Origin: JAFAHD01 sp035654355
GTDB lineage: Bacteria; Vulcanimicrobiota; Vulcanimicrobiia; Eremiobacterales; Eremiobacteraceae
Direction: 5' to 3'
NCBI GenBank assembly: GCA_035654355.1
Contig: DASRXC010000037.1
Span: forward strand, 1-9,038
Length of the DNA stretch: 9,038 nucleotides
This document shows, one piece after another, positions 1 through 7,063 of the stretch (the stretch's first letter is position 1; every line of letters begins with the position of its first letter). The notes below the pieces were generated by a model. It saw only the letters and a program-made list of their open reading frames with translations. It did not search any database and had not been told where the DNA came from. Made by a program: the position numbers and the translations under genes.

Positions 1-1
1 C

Positions 2-727
2 CACATGACGGACTGTGCGACCGCTGAACTGGTCAAGGTGGTCGAAAACACGTTTCGCGACGTGAATCTCGCATTTGCCAACGAGTTGGCGCTACTCGCA
101 GAAGCTCTCGGAGTGAACGCGTGGGAGGTCATCCGGCTCGCGAACGAACATCCGCGCGTGCACGTGCTCAATCCAGGGCCAGGCGTCGGCGGCCACTGCA
201 TCCCGGTCGACCCGCATTTCCTTTCGAAGGCAAATCCGTTTATCACCGAACTCATCCAGACCGCGCGGCGCATCAACGAGCGTATGCCGTATGCGGTGGT
301 CAGGCTCATCGACGAGATGTTGCCTGCGGCGCGCGGAGGCGCGAAGATCACCTTGCTCGGAGCGGCTTATAAGGCCGACATCGACGACACGCGGGAGAGC
401 CCGGCACATGCCGTCGCGCGCTTGCTGGAGGATCGCCGGCATACCGTCGTGGTGTACGACCCGTTCGGCCGCGAATCATGGGGCCCACTGGCGCGCGAAC
501 TACATGAGGCCGTTCGCGACGCCGACATCCTGGTCTTGATCACAGACCACCAGGTGTTTCGACAGATCGATCCTGGGATTGTCGCGCAGCTCGTGCGCGG
601 CAAAGTGCTGATCGACACGCGTAATTTCCTCGATTGCGACGCGTGGAGCGCAGCGGGCTTTACCGTTCGCACTTTAGGCGTGTCAACAGGGAACATGAGA
701 CGCGAACTTGCTGGCTTGGCTCGATAG
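2..727 (+). CDS. UDP-N-acetylhexosamine 6-dehydrogenase (WecC/WbpA type), 5'-truncated by window edge
   Basis: This cytosolic enzyme family oxidises the C6 hydroxyl of a UDP-N-acetylhexosamine with two NAD+ to give the UDP-uronic acid, a precursor of surface polysaccharide. The frame is open from base 2. The ATG at base 5 is internal, because the sequence starts within the central domain and the N-terminal NAD-binding Rossmann domain (roughly 180 residues) is missing. Counting from that Met, the visible features are the central-domain helix ELVKVVENTFRDVN (8-21, with the conserved Lys11), the catalytic-cysteine motif GPGVGGHCIPVDP (58-70, Cys65), and the C-terminal UDP-binding domain with YKADIDDTRESPA (122-134). 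The form GGHCIPVDP, instead of the GGSCFPKD of UDP-glucose dehydrogenases, points to HexNAc substrates such as UDP-ManNAc or UDP-GlcNAc. Which of these cannot be decided here. The gene ends in TAG 48 bp before the stop of the convergent C5-epimerase-like gene. Family is certain; exact substrate is inferred. Confidence 0.93.
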   Translation, partial: HMTDCATAELVKVVENTFRDVNLAFANELALLAEALGVNAWEVIRLANEHPRVHVLNPGPGVGGHCIPVDPHFLSKANPFITELIQTARRINERMPYAVVRLIDEMLPAARGGAKITLLGAAYKADIDDTRESPAHAVARLLEDRRHTVVVYDPFGRESWGPLARELHEAVRDADILVLITDHQVFRQIDPGIVAQLVRGKVLIDTRNFLDCDAWSAAGFTVRTLGVSTGNMRRELAGLAR

Positions 728-756
728 GGTCGGTCGCTAGCGTCGCTTCGCTATCG
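722..756. terminator. Possible bidirectional hairpin between convergent genes
   Basis: An inverted repeat CGATAG (722-727, covering the dehydrogenase stop codon) pairs with CTATCG (751-756). Nested inside it is TAGCG (738-742) with CGCTA (749-753). A second small stem, GGCGC (766-770) with GCGCC (780-784), overlaps the stop codon of the reverse-strand gene. The position between two converging genes fits a terminator, but neither stem is followed by a T-run on either strand, so an intrinsic terminator is only weakly supported. Confidence 0.25.
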
Positions 757-775
757 CACCGTACCGGCGCCTATC

Positions 776-1885
776 TTACGCGCCCCGAGCGCCGAGACGT
801 TCGAGCATGTCGACCGCGCCGCTACCCATATGGTCGCGCTTGAGGAGTCCAGGAACGAGCCCCGCGACGGTGTTTGCGAGCACGCGACGCCGGCATGCAA
901 TGGAGTCCGCGTATTCCTGCCATCGTCTAGCCGTATCGGCGAAATACTGATCGCCTGTGAGCGCCGCGGTTACGCGAAGTTGTGCGATATGGAACGCGTG
1001 ATATTTCAAAAGCGCGACATTGCGAAAGCCCGATGGGGAGCCGAGCAGGCTATAATACGACCAATAACCGGCGTCGTACAAGTTCAGGCGGCGGCGCAGC
1101 GTGCTGAGCGCCTCGGACGCGACCTGTTCGATCCACTTCTCAGGACGTAGGGAAGCGATTTCGAGCAATCCCCACAGCGAGAAGATGTGCCCGTTGAGGA
1201 TGTGACTCGCGGGCTTAACCGCGACTTCTTCAAGGAACATGTCGCCCGCGCCCGAGAGGAAGACGACGCCCCCTTCTTCGACGCTGAAATGGAAGGGGTT
1301 AGCGACGTTTCGCGCAGCCTCGTAGTACGAGTCATCGCCCTCCGCCTCGGCCGCGCGCAACAGCAGCGAAATCGCTTCGCCTTGAGCCATCGCCGAAATC
1401 CAGCCAGCGGCCGCGCCGTACTTCGGCCATGGAAAATCGAAGATCAGGCAGCCTGAGACGCCGTTCCGTTCGCGGGCGTTGTCCGCCAGCCAGCGCGCCT
1501 GAGCCAGATATGCACGGCGATCGGCTTCGTCTCGGGAGATCCACCAGCGCGCATGACTGTGAAGCCCGAATTGCGCGATGCGGATCGGATGATATGCGCG
1601 CGCCGTGCCAGTCAACAAGACGCCGGCCGGGTCGCGCATCGCGTCAGTCCAATGCTCGCCGTACGGGCCGTTTCCGGCATCCCACTCGATGTGGTACGGA
1701 CCGAGCCTCGACTGCGGAAGCCGGTAACCGCGTTTTGGACTCCAGTCGAGCGGAAAAGCCCGCAAGATCGAGTTGAGGTAGTCTTTCGGAAGCACGCGCG
1801 AAAGAGATGCCGGCATGACGCTTCTTCCGTCTTGGCGGAAACACGCATCGCCGACCTTGAGCCCAAGGTCCCACCGCGCCGTCAT
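776..1885 (-). CDS. D-glucuronyl C5-epimerase C-terminal-domain protein
   Basis: The 369-residue protein matches the C-terminal catalytic domain of D-glucuronyl C5-epimerases, which invert C5 of D-glucuronate in a polymer such as heparosan to give L-iduronate. In order it shows an N-terminal helical part with PIRIAQFGLHSHARW (100-114), a helix-repeat motif with WLADNA (132-137), the family signature GWISAMAQGEAISLLLRA (161-178), an EGG turn (204-206), EEV...HILNGHIFSLWGL (219-240), the segment YDAGYWSYYSLLG (270-282), and KYHAFHIAQL (294-303). Tyr277/278 and Tyr295 lie where catalytic tyrosines are known in the animal enzyme. The place where I recall EEY in the family reads EEV here (Val221). 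No signal peptide or membrane segment is visible, so a cytosolic location is likely. The start is uncertain: the ATG at 1885 has no clear ribosome binding site, while the in-frame ATG at 1816 (codon 24) is preceded by GGAAG at 7 bases. The gene is divergent from the Wzy-type operon and convergent with the dehydrogenase. Family assignment is strong; activity and substrate are open. Confidence 0.85.
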   Translation of the reverse strand: MTARWDLGLKVGDACFRQDGRSVMPASLSRVLPKDYLNSILRAFPLDWSPKRGYRLPQSRLGPYHIEWDAGNGPYGEHWTDAMRDPAGVLLTGTARAYHPIRIAQFGLHSHARWWISRDEADRRAYLAQARWLADNARERNGVSGCLIFDFPWPKYGAAAGWISAMAQGEAISLLLRAAEAEGDDSYYEAARNVANPFHFSVEEGGVVFLSGAGDMFLEEVAVKPASHILNGHIFSLWGLLEIASLRPEKWIEQVASEALSTLRRRLNLYDAGYWSYYSLLGSPSGFRNVALLKYHAFHIAQLRVTAALTGDQYFADTARRWQEYADSIACRRRVLANTVAGLVPGLLKRDHMGSGAVDMLERLGARGA

Positions 1886-1963
1886 TACAGGTCTTGGGAC
1901 TCAGGCTCAGCACGGTTTGGACGTTTCTTATGCGGCCGGTCGCGGACGCGCTAGAATGGGCAG
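1886..1963. promoter_or_regulatory. Divergent intergenic region between epimerase and Wzy operon
   Basis: These 78 bp separate the divergent starts at 1885 (-) and 1964 (+), so promoters for both transcripts should lie here or within the gene starts. On the plus strand TAGAAT (1952-1957) resembles a -10 box and ends 6 bases before the GTG start, which would give a leaderless or near-leaderless transcript. No good -35 element stands at the usual distance. An AGGTCTTGGGAC stretch (1889-1900) lies next to the reverse start. No convincing promoter for the reverse gene was found. Confidence 0.3.
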
Positions 1964-3391
1964 GTGCACAAGCTCTGGCTCCCATGGTTGATCCTATTCG
2001 GTCTTGCCCTGGGATGCGCCGCATTGCTCGTTCTGGGCTCGAAAATCGGCCCGATTGCGGCACTGGCGGTCGCCCTGCTGCCGATGCTCGCATATTTCGC
2101 TATCACGCGCCCGTTCATCGTGCCGTATGCGATCTACGTCTTGTTGCTTCCGTTCGACAACGTGCTCGCATTCTCGTCAGGCACGACGCTGACGAAATTC
2201 CTCGGCATCGCGAGCGCTGGCGCGATCTTGCTCTGGGGAATCGGTCGCCGGAGGGTGCTAGGCCCGTCGACGACGTTGTGGCTTTGCGCGCTGCTGGTCT
2301 TTTGGATGGCGGCAAGCCTGCTCTGGGCCTTCGACGTCAAGGCTTCGATGAGCATCATCCCGACATACGTCGGACTTTTCTTCCTGTACGTGGTCCTCTC
2401 AGTCGTCCGCGTCGAGCGCCAAGACTATGTCATCCTGCTGATCGCAATGGTCGTGGGCTCGATCGTGGCTTCTATGTATGGCATCGCGGTGTTCCATAAT
2501 CAATCGGCAACAGACGCGCAGGCGCTTGCCGACAACCTCGGCCGCATGGAGGTGAAGATCGGCGATAACACGATCGATCCAAACGCTTATTCAGATGCGA
2601 TTCTGTTGCCGTTCTGCATTTTGCTCACCTGGGGGCTGCGTTCGAAAGATCTTATTTCAAAGGCCGCGACGCTCGCCGGTATCGTCGTGATGTTGGGTGC
2701 CGTCTACGTCAGCGCTTCGCGCGGAGCGATCCTCGCGATCGCCACTGCCGTGGGGTACCTTATCATCCGCTCTCGTTATCGTTTCGTGCTCCTGGCCTGC
2801 GCGCTAGTCCCAACCATCCTCATCTTCGTTACGCAGAGCGCGCTGATCGATCGATTCAACGAGGCACAACGCACCGGGGGCGCGGGTCGCATGGGCATCT
2901 GGTCGGTCGGCATGGCCGCCTTCCAGCATCACTGGCTCATCGGATCCGGCATCGGCAACTACCGCGCGCTCTATGACACTTTTTTCATCCAGGTGTATCA
3001 GCGCTACTCGGGCGGATGGGGCCGCCCCTCACACAATCTGATCATCCAAGTCGCGGTGGAGATGGGCGTCGTCGGGCTTGTCCTCGTCCTGACGTTTTGG
3101 GCCAGCAATCTCTTCGCGTTGCGGCACATCAGGCCGAACAGCGAATGGTACGACTACCGGCTTGCGCTCGAAGCGGCCACTATCGGGATTTTCGTCGCCG
3201 CGCTTTCAATCGATCTCCTATGGTTTAAATTGACCTGGCTCGTCTTCGGCACCGTTGCACAGCTGCGTGCACTGACGATCACGGCTCGAGCGCGAGCGCC
3301 GGCCCTCGCGAAAGTGCGAGGCGGCCGCGCGCGTCCTGCACCGCGCGCCGCGCCTTCGCCGACACTGCAGCCAGGAAGGGTGACCGGATGA
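1964..3391 (+). CDS. O-antigen ligase/polymerase family membrane protein (Wzy_C domain)
   Basis: The 475-residue polytopic inner-membrane protein has roughly ten to twelve hydrophobic segments, the first at residues 4-24. It carries the features of the O-antigen ligase/polymerase (WaaL/Wzy) superfamily, which transfers or polymerises lipid-linked glycans on the outer face of the membrane. SASRGA (250-255, Arg253) starts a membrane segment. It is followed by the large external loop with GRMGIW (308-313, Arg309), the GSGIGNY turn, and the diagnostic PSHN (355-358, His357) ahead of the EMGVVGL membrane helix. The C-terminal ~45 residues are a basic Ala/Arg/Pro-rich tail without family features, probably cytosolic. 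The start is GTG, with only a weak GGG upstream. The stop overlaps the ATG of the next glycosyltransferase by 4 bp (ATGA), which implies translational coupling. Without a flippase or lipid-A genes nearby, polymerase and ligase roles cannot be separated. Confidence 0.88.
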   Translation: MHKLWLPWLILFGLALGCAALLVLGSKIGPIAALAVALLPMLAYFAITRPFIVPYAIYVLLLPFDNVLAFSSGTTLTKFLGIASAGAILLWGIGRRRVLGPSTTLWLCALLVFWMAASLLWAFDVKASMSIIPTYVGLFFLYVVLSVVRVERQDYVILLIAMVVGSIVASMYGIAVFHNQSATDAQALADNLGRMEVKIGDNTIDPNAYSDAILLPFCILLTWGLRSKDLISKAATLAGIVVMLGAVYVSASRGAILAIATAVGYLIIRSRYRFVLLACALVPTILIFVTQSALIDRFNEAQRTGGAGRMGIWSVGMAAFQHHWLIGSGIGNYRALYDTFFIQVYQRYSGGWGRPSHNLIIQVAVEMGVVGLVLVLTFWASNLFALRHIRPNSEWYDYRLALEAATIGIFVAALSIDLLWFKLTWLVFGTVAQLRALTITARARAPALAKVRGGRARPAPRAAPSPTLQPGRVTG

Positions 3392-4518
3392 AACGACCAG
3401 GCGACATGCGCGTCATGCATGTGATCGCCTCGCTTTCCGGTTATGGCGCGGAGAATTTCGTCGCGGGGCTTGTGCCAGCGCTGGCTGCACGCGGAGCGGA
3501 GGTCGCTGTCTTGACCGTCTACCCGACGAACGACAAGGCGGTTGCGAGTGATTTCAAAGGCGTGCGTCTCATGTGCGCCGGCCGCCACAGGCGCATGGAG
3601 ATACGATTCTTTCCGCGCATGGTAAGGGCGATCAGGTCGTTTCGACCGACGATCGTCCACACGCACATGCACAACGGCAAGTACTGGGGCAGGCTAGCGG
3701 CCGTCGCCGCCGGCGTGCCGCGTATCGTGCATACCGAACACGATCCGAACTTCAAGCGGCCGAGCGTCGAGCGCGTCGTCGACGCCGCGCTCGCGCGGGC
3801 CACTGCATCGTTCATCGCCTTTTCCGAAGGTCATCGCCGGCGCCTCTCGCGCGCGGATCGCATACCGCTTTCCAGGATCGCGGTGATCCCCAACGGCATC
3901 GAACACCGACCGATCGATCCGCGTGCTCGAGAGCGCGGCCGTACAGTGCTCGGTCTGGATCCGCAACACTGTGCGCTGCTTATGATCGGACGACTCGAAG
4001 CCCAGAAGAACCACGAGTTGGCGCTGCAGGCATTCGCGCATCTCCCCGGCGACATCGCATCGAAGACGAAGCTGTTCATCGCGGGTGATGGTCACTTGCG
4101 TGATCATCTGCGGATGACGAGCGAGACGCTCGGCATCGCGGAGCGCGTCGTCTTCTTGGGCTTCCGATCCGACGGGCCCGATCTGCTTGCCGCGTGCGAC
4201 GCGATGTTCATGACCTCGCATACCGAAGCGATGCCAATCGCGCTGATCGAAGCGATGGGCGCAGGCGCCCCCATCGTGTCGACGCCTTGGCTCGGCGCGG
4301 ATGAGATGCTCGATGGCGGACAGCTCGGTGAGATCGCTGCCGATTACGCGCCGGAGACGGTCGCGCGAAGTGTGGCTACAGTGTTGCGCGATCCCGCGCG
4401 CTCGCGCACGCGAGGCCAAGCTGCCCGCGAGTATGCGCTCACCAGGTACGATCTTGGCAATGCCGCGGACCTGCATCTCGACCTCTACGGCTCTTTGCTG
4501 AGCGAGATCGCGAGGTGA
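3388..4518 (+). CDS. GT4-family glycosyltransferase
   Basis: The 376-residue protein has a GT-B fold and belongs to the retaining glycosyltransferase family 4, which moves a sugar from an NDP donor to a growing glycan at the cytoplasmic face of the membrane. The N-terminal Rossmann half has a glycine-rich loop GYGAENF (18-24). The donor half begins after VIPNGIEH (166-173) and shows GRLEAQKNH (201-209, with the Arg and Lys expected to bind donor phosphates), AGDGHLRD, and the EX7E motif EAMPIALIE (Glu280 and Glu288). The chosen ATG has a good ribosome binding site, AGGAAGGG, seven bases upstream and lying inside the end of the Wzy-type gene, so the 4-bp overlap is credible. A later in-frame ATG at 3406 is less well supported. 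The stop overlaps the next gene's GTG by 4 bp. The donor and acceptor cannot be predicted from sequence alone. Confidence 0.9.
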   Translation: MKRPGDMRVMHVIASLSGYGAENFVAGLVPALAARGAEVAVLTVYPTNDKAVASDFKGVRLMCAGRHRRMEIRFFPRMVRAIRSFRPTIVHTHMHNGKYWGRLAAVAAGVPRIVHTEHDPNFKRPSVERVVDAALARATASFIAFSEGHRRRLSRADRIPLSRIAVIPNGIEHRPIDPRARERGRTVLGLDPQHCALLMIGRLEAQKNHELALQAFAHLPGDIASKTKLFIAGDGHLRDHLRMTSETLGIAERVVFLGFRSDGPDLLAACDAMFMTSHTEAMPIALIEAMGAGAPIVSTPWLGADEMLDGGQLGEIAADYAPETVARSVATVLRDPARSRTRGQAAREYALTRYDLGNAADLHLDLYGSLLSEIAR

Positions 4519-5759
4519 GGTCTCTGCGGCTCGGCATCGTCACGTCGGGCTTTCCGTACACGGACAAGGAGGCGTTTCTCGCGCCCGAGATCCAGACGCT
4601 TGCCGACTCGGATCTCGATGTGTCTATCTACCCGACCAATCCGAAATACGCGAGCGCGCGCCATCGTTTTCCGGGCCGCAGCCTTCCGCTGCCACTCGGA
4701 TCAGCGCACACGCTCGCGCAAGCACTGCTTGAGCTGATCACCAGATTTGGAAGAACGATGCGCGCGCTGCGCGTCGTGATGACGAACGGCTCGCTGCGGA
4801 TACGCGCGAAGAACGCAACGGTCTTCTTGAAGGCCTTGGCAGTTGCTCGTGACATGCGGCGGCACGGTATCGAGCACGTACACGCCTACTGGGCATCCAC
4901 TCCTGCAACCGTCGCCCATATCGTCTCGATGCTCAATGACGTCCCATGGAGCTTCACTGCGCATCGCTGGGACATCTACGAGGACAACATGCTGGCGGAG
5001 AAGATCCGCCACGCTCGGTTCGCCCGCGTCATCTCACAGCGTGGCCGCACCGATATCTTAGGGCGCATCGACGCGCAGGCCGAGAAGGTGCGCGCGCTTC
5101 ATCTCGGAGTTGACGAGCCTGGGCCTTTATACGATGCCATCTCCGGCGAGCTGCCGTGCACGATCATCTGCGCCGCGAACCTCGTACCGGTCAAGGGTCA
5201 TGCAGTCTTGATTGAGGCCTTGCGGTTGGCCCTGGGGCGCGGCGTGTCGTTTCGCTGCGTCTTTGCCGGCGACGGACCACTGCGGAGTGAGTTGTCGCGC
5301 GCCATTGACAACGCCGGGCTTGCCGAGTTCGTGACACTTCCAGGCGTCATCTCTCATGAGCGCCTTCTCGCGGAGCTTGCAATAGGCATATATGACATCG
5401 CAGCGCTCGCGAGCGTTGAGAAAGGCGACCTGCACGAGGGCCTTCCGGCGTTTCTGATGGAAGCGATGGCCGCGGGCGTGCCATGCGTCGCTACGCGTAC
5501 CGGCAGCATCGACGAGCTTATCGGCGCCGATGTCGGACTGCTGGTGCCGCAGCAAGACGCGCAGGCTCTGAGCCACGCGCTCGAGACGCTCGCGCGGGAC
5601 CCGGATCTTCGCCGCACGCTCGGTCGCGCAGCCCGTCGCCGTGTCGACGAGGGTTTCTTAGCTACGAAAACGGCGCGTCAGTTGCTCGAATGGATTCAAG
5701 GCGAAGACAGCGCGCACACCCGCCGCGCGACATCTGAAGCCACGCTTGCACGGTCGTAA
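4515..5759 (+). CDS. GT4-family glycosyltransferase (colanic-acid WcaL/AmsK-like)
   Basis: The 414-residue GT-B glycosyltransferase is of family 4. It opens with GIVTSGFPYTDKEAFLAPEI (8-27), typical of exopolysaccharide transferases resembling WcaL/AmsK. Next come VHAYWAST (122-129) and FTAHRWDIYE (147-156), both in the acceptor half. The donor half contains ANLVPVKGH (221-229), AGDGPLRSEL and the EX7E motif EGLPAFLME (Glu308 and Glu316). The GTG start overlaps the preceding stop as GTGA, the third member of a coupled operon. There is no strong ribosome binding site, which is usual for such coupling. The 3' end runs 64 bp into the convergent reverse-strand glycosyltransferase. The last ~20 residues are non-conserved and may be the part tolerated in this overlap. 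The specific linkage made is unknown. Confidence 0.9.
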   Translation: MRSLRLGIVTSGFPYTDKEAFLAPEIQTLADSDLDVSIYPTNPKYASARHRFPGRSLPLPLGSAHTLAQALLELITRFGRTMRALRVVMTNGSLRIRAKNATVFLKALAVARDMRRHGIEHVHAYWASTPATVAHIVSMLNDVPWSFTAHRWDIYEDNMLAEKIRHARFARVISQRGRTDILGRIDAQAEKVRALHLGVDEPGPLYDAISGELPCTIICAANLVPVKGHAVLIEALRLALGRGVSFRCVFAGDGPLRSELSRAIDNAGLAEFVTLPGVISHERLLAELAIGIYDIAALASVEKGDLHEGLPAFLMEAMAAGVPCVATRTGSIDELIGADVGLLVPQQDAQALSHALETLARDPDLRRTLGRAARRRVDEGFLATKTARQLLEWIQGEDSAHTRRATSEATLARS

Positions 5760-6922
5760 TTAGCCCGCACGTAAGCCATGCCGGATCGTCCGCATGCTTC
5801 TCTGCGCGCGGGATCTGCAGCCAATTCCTGGATCGCGCGAGCCAGCGCCGAGCCATCTTCAGGCGGCACTGCGATACCGCCGCCCGATCGCTCTACAAAA
5901 CGTTTGGCTTCGCCCTCTGCGCACACGATCACGGGCGTGCCCTGAGCGAGAGCGTCGAAGAGCTTCGTGGGCAAGCTGGTGTCGACGCCGCGCCGAAGGG
6001 GCACGAGGCACACGTCAGCGTCGCGCACGACCGCTTGCGCGATGTCGCGCGGTTGCGCGCCAAGCATTGTGATGTTGCGCAGCTGCTCACGTTCGATCCG
6101 GCGGGCGAGGTCGCCTGACTCGGCGCCGCCGCCGACCAGCACAAAGCGATACGCTCCTGAAGGCTGCAAGAGCCGCGCGGCGTCGAGCACGACGTGCATG
6201 CCCGTCGCGACGCCCATGTTCCCCGCGTATGCGACGACGAAGCCCGCAGCCGAGTGCGGCGCCGGAGTTCCGGCCAAGTCAGCCAGGCGGTCGAAACCGT
6301 TAGGCGCGACAAATATCTTCTCTGCGGGCACGCCGCGCGCCATGATCTCGAGCTTGAACGGGTCGGATGCGGCGAGGATCAGGCTTGCGCGCCGATAGAG
6401 CATGTCGGCGACAGCACCGACAGACCGCGCTAGCATGCCGTCGCGCTTCCAGACGCCAAGTTTGACGGCGACGTCTGGATAAACATCGCGCACATCGACG
6501 ACCAGACGCGCTCGACGAAGCATGCTTGCTGCGAGCGCCGGCAGCGCGAGCGTGATCGGCGGCGATGAGACGAGCACGACGTCGAAACGCTTTCGGCGCA
6601 ATATGAGTTGCGTTGTCGCACCCGCTGCGACAGAGAGCCAATTGAGGAGCCGGTCGATGGTCCGGAGCCTCGGCGACGCATACGTCCAAACGTATCGGAT
6701 ATCGATGTCGCCGTCGCGTGTAGCCCACTGTTCGCGCATACGATAATGCGCGGGGATGACGCCAGTCGGAAACGACGGCAATGCGGCGATGACCGTCACG
6801 TCATTTCCCGCGTCCGAAAGAGCGCGCGCGATCGCCGAAACGCGATTGCTGGCCGCACCGGCCTCCGGCGGATAGAACTGCGTGATGACGGCGATGCGAC
6901 GCCGAGTAGGTAAGCCGACCAT
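5696..6922 (-). CDS. WbuB-like GT4 glycosyltransferase
   Basis: The 408-residue protein (from the ATG at 6922) resembles WbuB-type family 4 transferases, some of which add N-acetyl-fucosamine-type sugars to surface glycans. Numbered from that Met, it has IAVITQFYPPEAGAASNR (10-27), a conserved acceptor-half motif DVRDVYPD (143-150), VAPNGFD (205-211), YAGNMG (232-237) and SLPTKLFDALAQG (316-328). The last one replaces the Glu of the usual EX7E motif with Asp, in keeping with the looser motif of this subfamily. The start is uncertain: a TTG at 6946 would add eight residues, but neither start has a well-placed ribosome binding site, and a strong hairpin covers the region between them. The gene points opposite to the three-gene operon and overlaps its end by 64 bp. 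It lies 142 bp (from this ATG) downstream of the lipoprotein-like gene on the same strand, so it may have its own promoter in 6950-7063. Confidence 0.86.
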   Translation of the reverse strand: MVGLPTRRRIAVITQFYPPEAGAASNRVSAIARALSDAGNDVTVIAALPSFPTGVIPAHYRMREQWATRDGDIDIRYVWTYASPRLRTIDRLLNWLSVAAGATTQLILRRKRFDVVLVSSPPITLALPALAASMLRRARLVVDVRDVYPDVAVKLGVWKRDGMLARSVGAVADMLYRRASLILAASDPFKLEIMARGVPAEKIFVAPNGFDRLADLAGTPAPHSAAGFVVAYAGNMGVATGMHVVLDAARLLQPSGAYRFVLVGGGAESGDLARRIEREQLRNITMLGAQPRDIAQAVVRDADVCLVPLRRGVDTSLPTKLFDALAQGTPVIVCAEGEAKRFVERSGGGIAVPPEDGSALARAIQELAADPARREACGRSGMAYVRANYDRASVASDVARRVCALSSP

Positions 6923-6923
6923 G

Positions 6924-6949
6924 GCCTTGGCAGTCTTGGCTGCCAAGGC
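6924..6949 (-). promoter_or_regulatory. 10-bp-stem hairpin immediately upstream of glycosyltransferase start
   Basis: GCCTTGGCAG (6924-6933) and CTGCCAAGGC (6940-6949) are exact reverse complements around a 6-base loop. In the reverse transcript the stem ends one base before the ATG at 6922, and it contains the only nearby purine-rich AAGG. There is no T-run, so it is not an intrinsic terminator. It could hold the start closed, or be a protein-binding palindrome at DNA level. If translation begins at the TTG (6946), the structure lies inside the first codons. Confidence 0.5.
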
Positions 6950-7063
6950 GTTTGAAATCCCCGAGACCTAGCTCCCGAAGAACTTGCAAGACCTATTTCT
7001 CACTAGGCCATGTCCGTCAGTGGGTCTTAGGAACCACCGACCCAAACGCAGGTACGCGAGCTG
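6950..7063 (-). promoter_or_regulatory. Intergenic region between lipoprotein-like and glycosyltransferase genes
   Basis: This 114-bp non-coding stretch follows the lipoprotein-like stop codon on the reverse strand. It holds two direct copies of TAGGTCT (reverse strand; 6964-6970 and 6989-6995) exactly 25 bp apart, and a stem TGGGTC/GACCCA (7021-7026 with 7039-7044) with a 12-base loop and no T-run, about 20 bp after the stop. A promoter for the glycosyltransferase is expected here, but no clear -35/-10 pair was found. Confidence 0.25.

Noticed and set aside
1917..1945. TTGGAC as a -35 box for the Wzy-type operon
   Set aside because: No -10-like sequence stands 16-18 bases downstream (the position reads TCGCGG), and the TAGAAT near the start is 29 bases away.
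1894..2499. Forward open frame of 201 codons overlapping the Wzy-type gene
   Set aside because: It is out of frame with the membrane protein, is Arg/Pro/Gly-rich, and shows no hydrophobic pattern or motif. The 1964 frame carries the family signatures.
3694..4476. Reverse-strand open frame of 260 codons antisense to the first GT4 gene
   Set aside because: It lies wholly inside a gene with clear GT4 motifs, is rich in Arg/His with no recognisable domain, and is the kind of shadow frame that GC-rich coding DNA produces.
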